A stretch of 34,805 nt of DNA from Pseudomonadota bacterium (GTDB lineage: Bacteria > Pseudomonadota > Gammaproteobacteria > Steroidobacterales > Steroidobacteraceae). The stretch spans positions 1 through 34,805 of the forward strand of contig JAEYUC010000063.1 in assembly GCA_023433705.1 (NCBI GenBank), written 5' to 3'. Position numbers and translations under genes: made by a program. Positions within the stretch are counted from its first letter, which is position 1, and each line of letters starts with the position of its first letter. Of this stretch, positions 32,483 to 34,805 are shown piece after piece. Under the pieces are notes generated by a model, which did no database searches, had not been told where the DNA came from, and saw nothing but the letters and a program-made list of their open reading frames with translations.

Positions 32483-33634
32483 ATGTCAGACAAGCGCAGC
32501 CTCGCTACCCCGATCAGCATTGCCGTAGCCATCGTTTGCGCCGGGTGGGCGATCTACGCCACGCAACATCGACCGACCTCGGGCGCTGCGTCCGGTCCGG
32601 TCGCGGGGCCGCGTAACGCCGCGCCCACTTTCGTTTCGACCGCGCCAGTGCGCTCCGAACGCATGTCGCAGAAACTCGAGGCGCTCGGCAATGCGCGCGC
32701 CAACGAATCCGTCGACGTCTCTTCGAAGACCTCGAACATCGTCACCGCCGTCATGTTCCGCGACGGCGAACGCGTGAAGCGCGGACAGGTGCTGGTGCAG
32801 CTCGACGACGCGCAGGTGCGCGCGGATGTGGCGGAAGCCGAGGCCGCGCTGACCGACAGCCAGGCGCAATACAACCGCAGCCGCGAGTTGCTCGACACGC
32901 AGGTGTTGTCCAAGGCGCAGTTCGATCAGCTCGAAGCGAAGCTCAAGGCCGACAAGGCGCGCCTCGCCGCGGCCAACGCGCGGCTCGAGGACACCGTGAT
33001 CCGCGCGCCGTTTTCGGGGCGCGTCGGGCTGCGCCGCGTGAGCGTCGGTAGTTTGATCAACCCGGGCGCGGTCATCACGACGCTCGACGACACGAGCGTC
33101 ATCAAGCTCGATTTCGCCGTGCCAGAGAATTTCGTCGCCGCGCTGCGCGAGGGGCTCGCCGTGCGCGCCTCCGCGCCCGCATTCCCGGGTCGCACGTTCA
33201 CGGGCAAGGTCGCGAGCATCGATTCGCGCGTCGACATGGCCACGCGCTCGGTGACGGTTCGCGCGCTGCTCGCGAACGACGATGGCGCACTGCGGCCCGG
33301 CATGTTCCTGAACGTGGTGCTCGCGAACGACGAGCGCGACGCGCTGGTCATTCCCGAGGAAGCCCTCTCGCCGGAGGCCGAGCGCCAGTACGTATACGTG
33401 GTCAACGACGACAAGGTCGAGCGTCGCGAAGTGCGCATCGGCTCCCGCCGTCCCGGCAGCGTCGAGATCGTCGGCGGACTGAATGCCGGCGAGCAGGTGA
33501 TCGTCGAAGGCACGCAGAAGGTGCGCGACGGCGCGACCGTGCGTGTCGCGCAGCGCACCAGCGACACGCCGTCGGAGCGACTCGATGCCGCCTCGCACGA
33601 GGCGAGCACGCAGCCGTCGAGCATCCGCCAATGA
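32483..33634 (+). CDS. RND efflux periplasmic adaptor (HlyD/MexA-like membrane fusion protein)
   Basis: A 383-residue adaptor linking an inner-membrane RND pump to an outer-membrane channel. I prefer ATG 32483 (MSDKRSL) to the GTG 32438, which would place the operator-like repeat inside the gene. Its own ribosome binding site (GGAAG) is distant. An N-terminal membrane anchor (ISIAVAIVCAGWAIYA) is followed by a lipoyl half (VMFRDGERVKRGQVLVQLDD) and an alpha-hairpin coiled coil rich in Ala/Gln (about 110-165). The second lipoyl half is RAPFSGRVGLRRVSVGSLINPG. A beta-barrel (IKLDFAVPENFVAALREG) and a membrane-proximal domain follow. The stop overlaps the pump start (ATGA), so the two are coupled. 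Substrates cannot be told; drugs or metals are possible. Confidence 0.93.
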   Translation: MSDKRSLATPISIAVAIVCAGWAIYATQHRPTSGAASGPVAGPRNAAPTFVSTAPVRSERMSQKLEALGNARANESVDVSSKTSNIVTAVMFRDGERVKRGQVLVQLDDAQVRADVAEAEAALTDSQAQYNRSRELLDTQVLSKAQFDQLEAKLKADKARLAAANARLEDTVIRAPFSGRVGLRRVSVGSLINPGAVITTLDDTSVIKLDFAVPENFVAALREGLAVRASAPAFPGRTFTGKVASIDSRVDMATRSVTVRALLANDDGALRPGMFLNVVLANDERDALVIPEEALSPEAERQYVYVVNDDKVERREVRIGSRRPGSVEIVGGLNAGEQVIVEGTQKVRDGATVRVAQRTSDTPSERLDAASHEASTQPSSIRQ

Positions 33635-34805
33635 TGATCTCCGAACTGTCGGTGCGTCGTCCCGTGTTCGCCACGGTGATGTCGCTGCTGCTGTTCATCC
33701 TCGGCGTGGGCGCCGTCTCGCGCCTGTCGCTGCGCGAGTTCCCCGACGTCGACCGGCCGGTGGTCAACGTCGAGACGCGTTATCGCGGCGCGTCCTCGGA
33801 CGTGGTCGAGTCGCGCATCACGCAGATCATCGAGAACGAGATCTCCGGCATCGAGGGTGTGGAGCGCCTCAATTCCTCGAGCCGCGACGAACGTTCCACC
33901 ATCAACGTCGAGTTCACGCTCGAGCGGGATCTCGACAGCGCCGCCAACGACGTGCGCGAACGCCTGTCGCGCGTCGCGCAGCGACTGCCGCTCGAGGCCG
34001 ATCCGTCGCAGATCACCAAGGTGGACAGCGGCGCCGATGCGATCGTCTGGATCAACGTCGCGAGCACCCAGCGCAACATGCTCGAGATAACGGACTACAT
34101 GGAACGTTACCTCGTCGACCAGTTCGCGACGCTCGACGGCGTGGCCAGCGTGCGCATGAACGGCGCGCGCCGCTACTCGATGCGCGTGTGGTTGTCGCGC
34201 GAGAACCTGGCCGCGCGCCAGCTCACGGTCGCCGACGTCGAGGCCGCGCTGCTGCGCGAGAACGTCGAACTGCCCGCCGGGCGCCTCGAATCGCAGGAGC
34301 GCGAGTTCTCGCTGCGCACCGATACGAACCTCAGGACCGAGCAGGATTTCCAGAATCTCGTCGTCGGCCGCGGACCCGATGGTTATCTCGTGCGCCTCGG
34401 CGAAGTCGCGGAGGTGCGCCTGGCGTCCGACGACGACCGCAGCATCGCGCGTTCGAACGGCGCGGTGGGTCTGTCGATGGCCATCATCCCGCAGTCGAAG
34501 GCCAACGTGCTGCTGACCTCCCGACTCGTGAAGGAACGGCTCGCGGAGATCCAGCCCACGCTCCCGCCCGACATGACGGCCGAGGTCAACATAGACAACG
34601 GCGTATACATCGCGGCGTCGCTCAAGAACGTGGTGTTCGCGTTGTCCGAGACGCTGATCCTGGTGCTGATCGTCATCTTCCTGTTCCTCGGCACGTTCCG
34701 CGCCACGTTGATTCCGGCCGTCACGATCCCGGTTTCGATCGTGGCCGCGGGCATCGTCATGCTGATGCTCGATTACTCGATCAACACGCTCACGATGCTG
34801 GGCGC
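33631..34805 (+). CDS. RND efflux pump inner-membrane transporter (partial, 3' end outside window)
   Basis: The start ATG at 33631 overlaps the adaptor stop by four bases. The visible 391 codons cover the first transmembrane helix (PVFATVMSLLLFILGVGAVSRL), the family motif REFPDVDRPVVNVETRYRGAS, and the periplasmic porter domain (PN1/PN2). TM2-TM3 begin at LSETLILVLIVIFLFLGTFRATLIPAVTIP. The frame runs off the end with no stop, consistent with a normal protein of about 1,020-1,050 residues. It exports substrates using the proton gradient with the upstream adaptor. Overall sequence style (MMISELSVRRPVFATVMSL) is close to the MexF/MdtB-like HAE1 group. An outer-membrane factor gene is not visible and may follow. 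Confidence 0.95.
   Translation, partial: MMISELSVRRPVFATVMSLLLFILGVGAVSRLSLREFPDVDRPVVNVETRYRGASSDVVESRITQIIENEISGIEGVERLNSSSRDERSTINVEFTLERDLDSAANDVRERLSRVAQRLPLEADPSQITKVDSGADAIVWINVASTQRNMLEITDYMERYLVDQFATLDGVASVRMNGARRYSMRVWLSRENLAARQLTVADVEAALLRENVELPAGRLESQEREFSLRTDTNLRTEQDFQNLVVGRGPDGYLVRLGEVAEVRLASDDDRSIARSNGAVGLSMAIIPQSKANVLLTSRLVKERLAEIQPTLPPDMTAEVNIDNGVYIAASLKNVVFALSETLILVLIVIFLFLGTFRATLIPAVTIPVSIVAAGIVMLMLDYSINTLTMLG

Noticed and set aside
32486..33631. 381-codon minus-strand frame opposite the RND adaptor
   Set aside because: The plus strand encodes a textbook adaptor. The antisense frame has no recognisable domain and no start signals.

Overview
This is a GC-rich Gram-negative chromosome segment. 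It holds two TonB-dependent receptors, an OmpA-family porin, an RND efflux operon, a lipoprotein and many Sec-exported proteins. Gene content and protein style fit a gammaproteobacterium of the Steroidobacteraceae/Nevskiales/Xanthomonadales kind. That placement is inferred from gene style only, since no rRNA or marker gene is present. I saw no tRNA, CRISPR array, insertion sequence or phage gene.

Layout. 51-2252 (-) is a four-PAS NarL-type sensor histidine kinase. 2674-5772 (+) is a TonB-dependent receptor, closed by a strong intrinsic terminator at 5814-5845. 6144-15965 (+) is the most distinctive region: an 11-repeat fibronectin type III secreted protein, then a 2060-residue SpvB/FG-GAP/RHS protein ending in a Fic/Doc-like domain, then a translationally coupled 96-residue probable immunity protein. 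Its leader carries three hairpins and three AGGGA motifs, one overlapping the ribosome binding site. A TonB C-terminal-like protein follows at 16355-17098. 17143-18180 is a two-domain retropepsin-like gene broken by an in-frame stop. 18181-19091 holds two divergent small exported proteins that look paralogous.

19084-24598 is an accessory set: a 2OG-Fe(II) oxygenase-like protein and a TonB-dependent receptor on the minus strand, divergent from a TPR-sulfotransferase. Next come OmpA with thrombospondin type 3 repeats (24671-25873), a DUF192 protein and a secreted hypothetical protein (25957-27058), all on the minus strand. 27106-30280 is a glycogen locus: glgC, a LEA-type-2 lipoprotein, and convergent glgA whose 3' end overlaps the lipoprotein gene. 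30341-31501 is a serine-hydrolase-fold protein that seems to lack its catalytic residues. 31542-32396 is an AraC/O6-methylguanine-DNA methyltransferase fusion. 32483 to the window end is an RND adaptor and the first 391 codons of its pump, preceded by an inverted repeat that may be an operator.

The best candidate for an undescribed system is the FnIII-Rhs-Fic-immunity operon. The Rhs protein looks like a single-chain TcB/TcC-type cocoon with a Sec signal peptide, but no TcA, VgrG or type VI gene lies in the window. Its export route and the role of the large cysteine-paired FnIII partner are therefore open questions.
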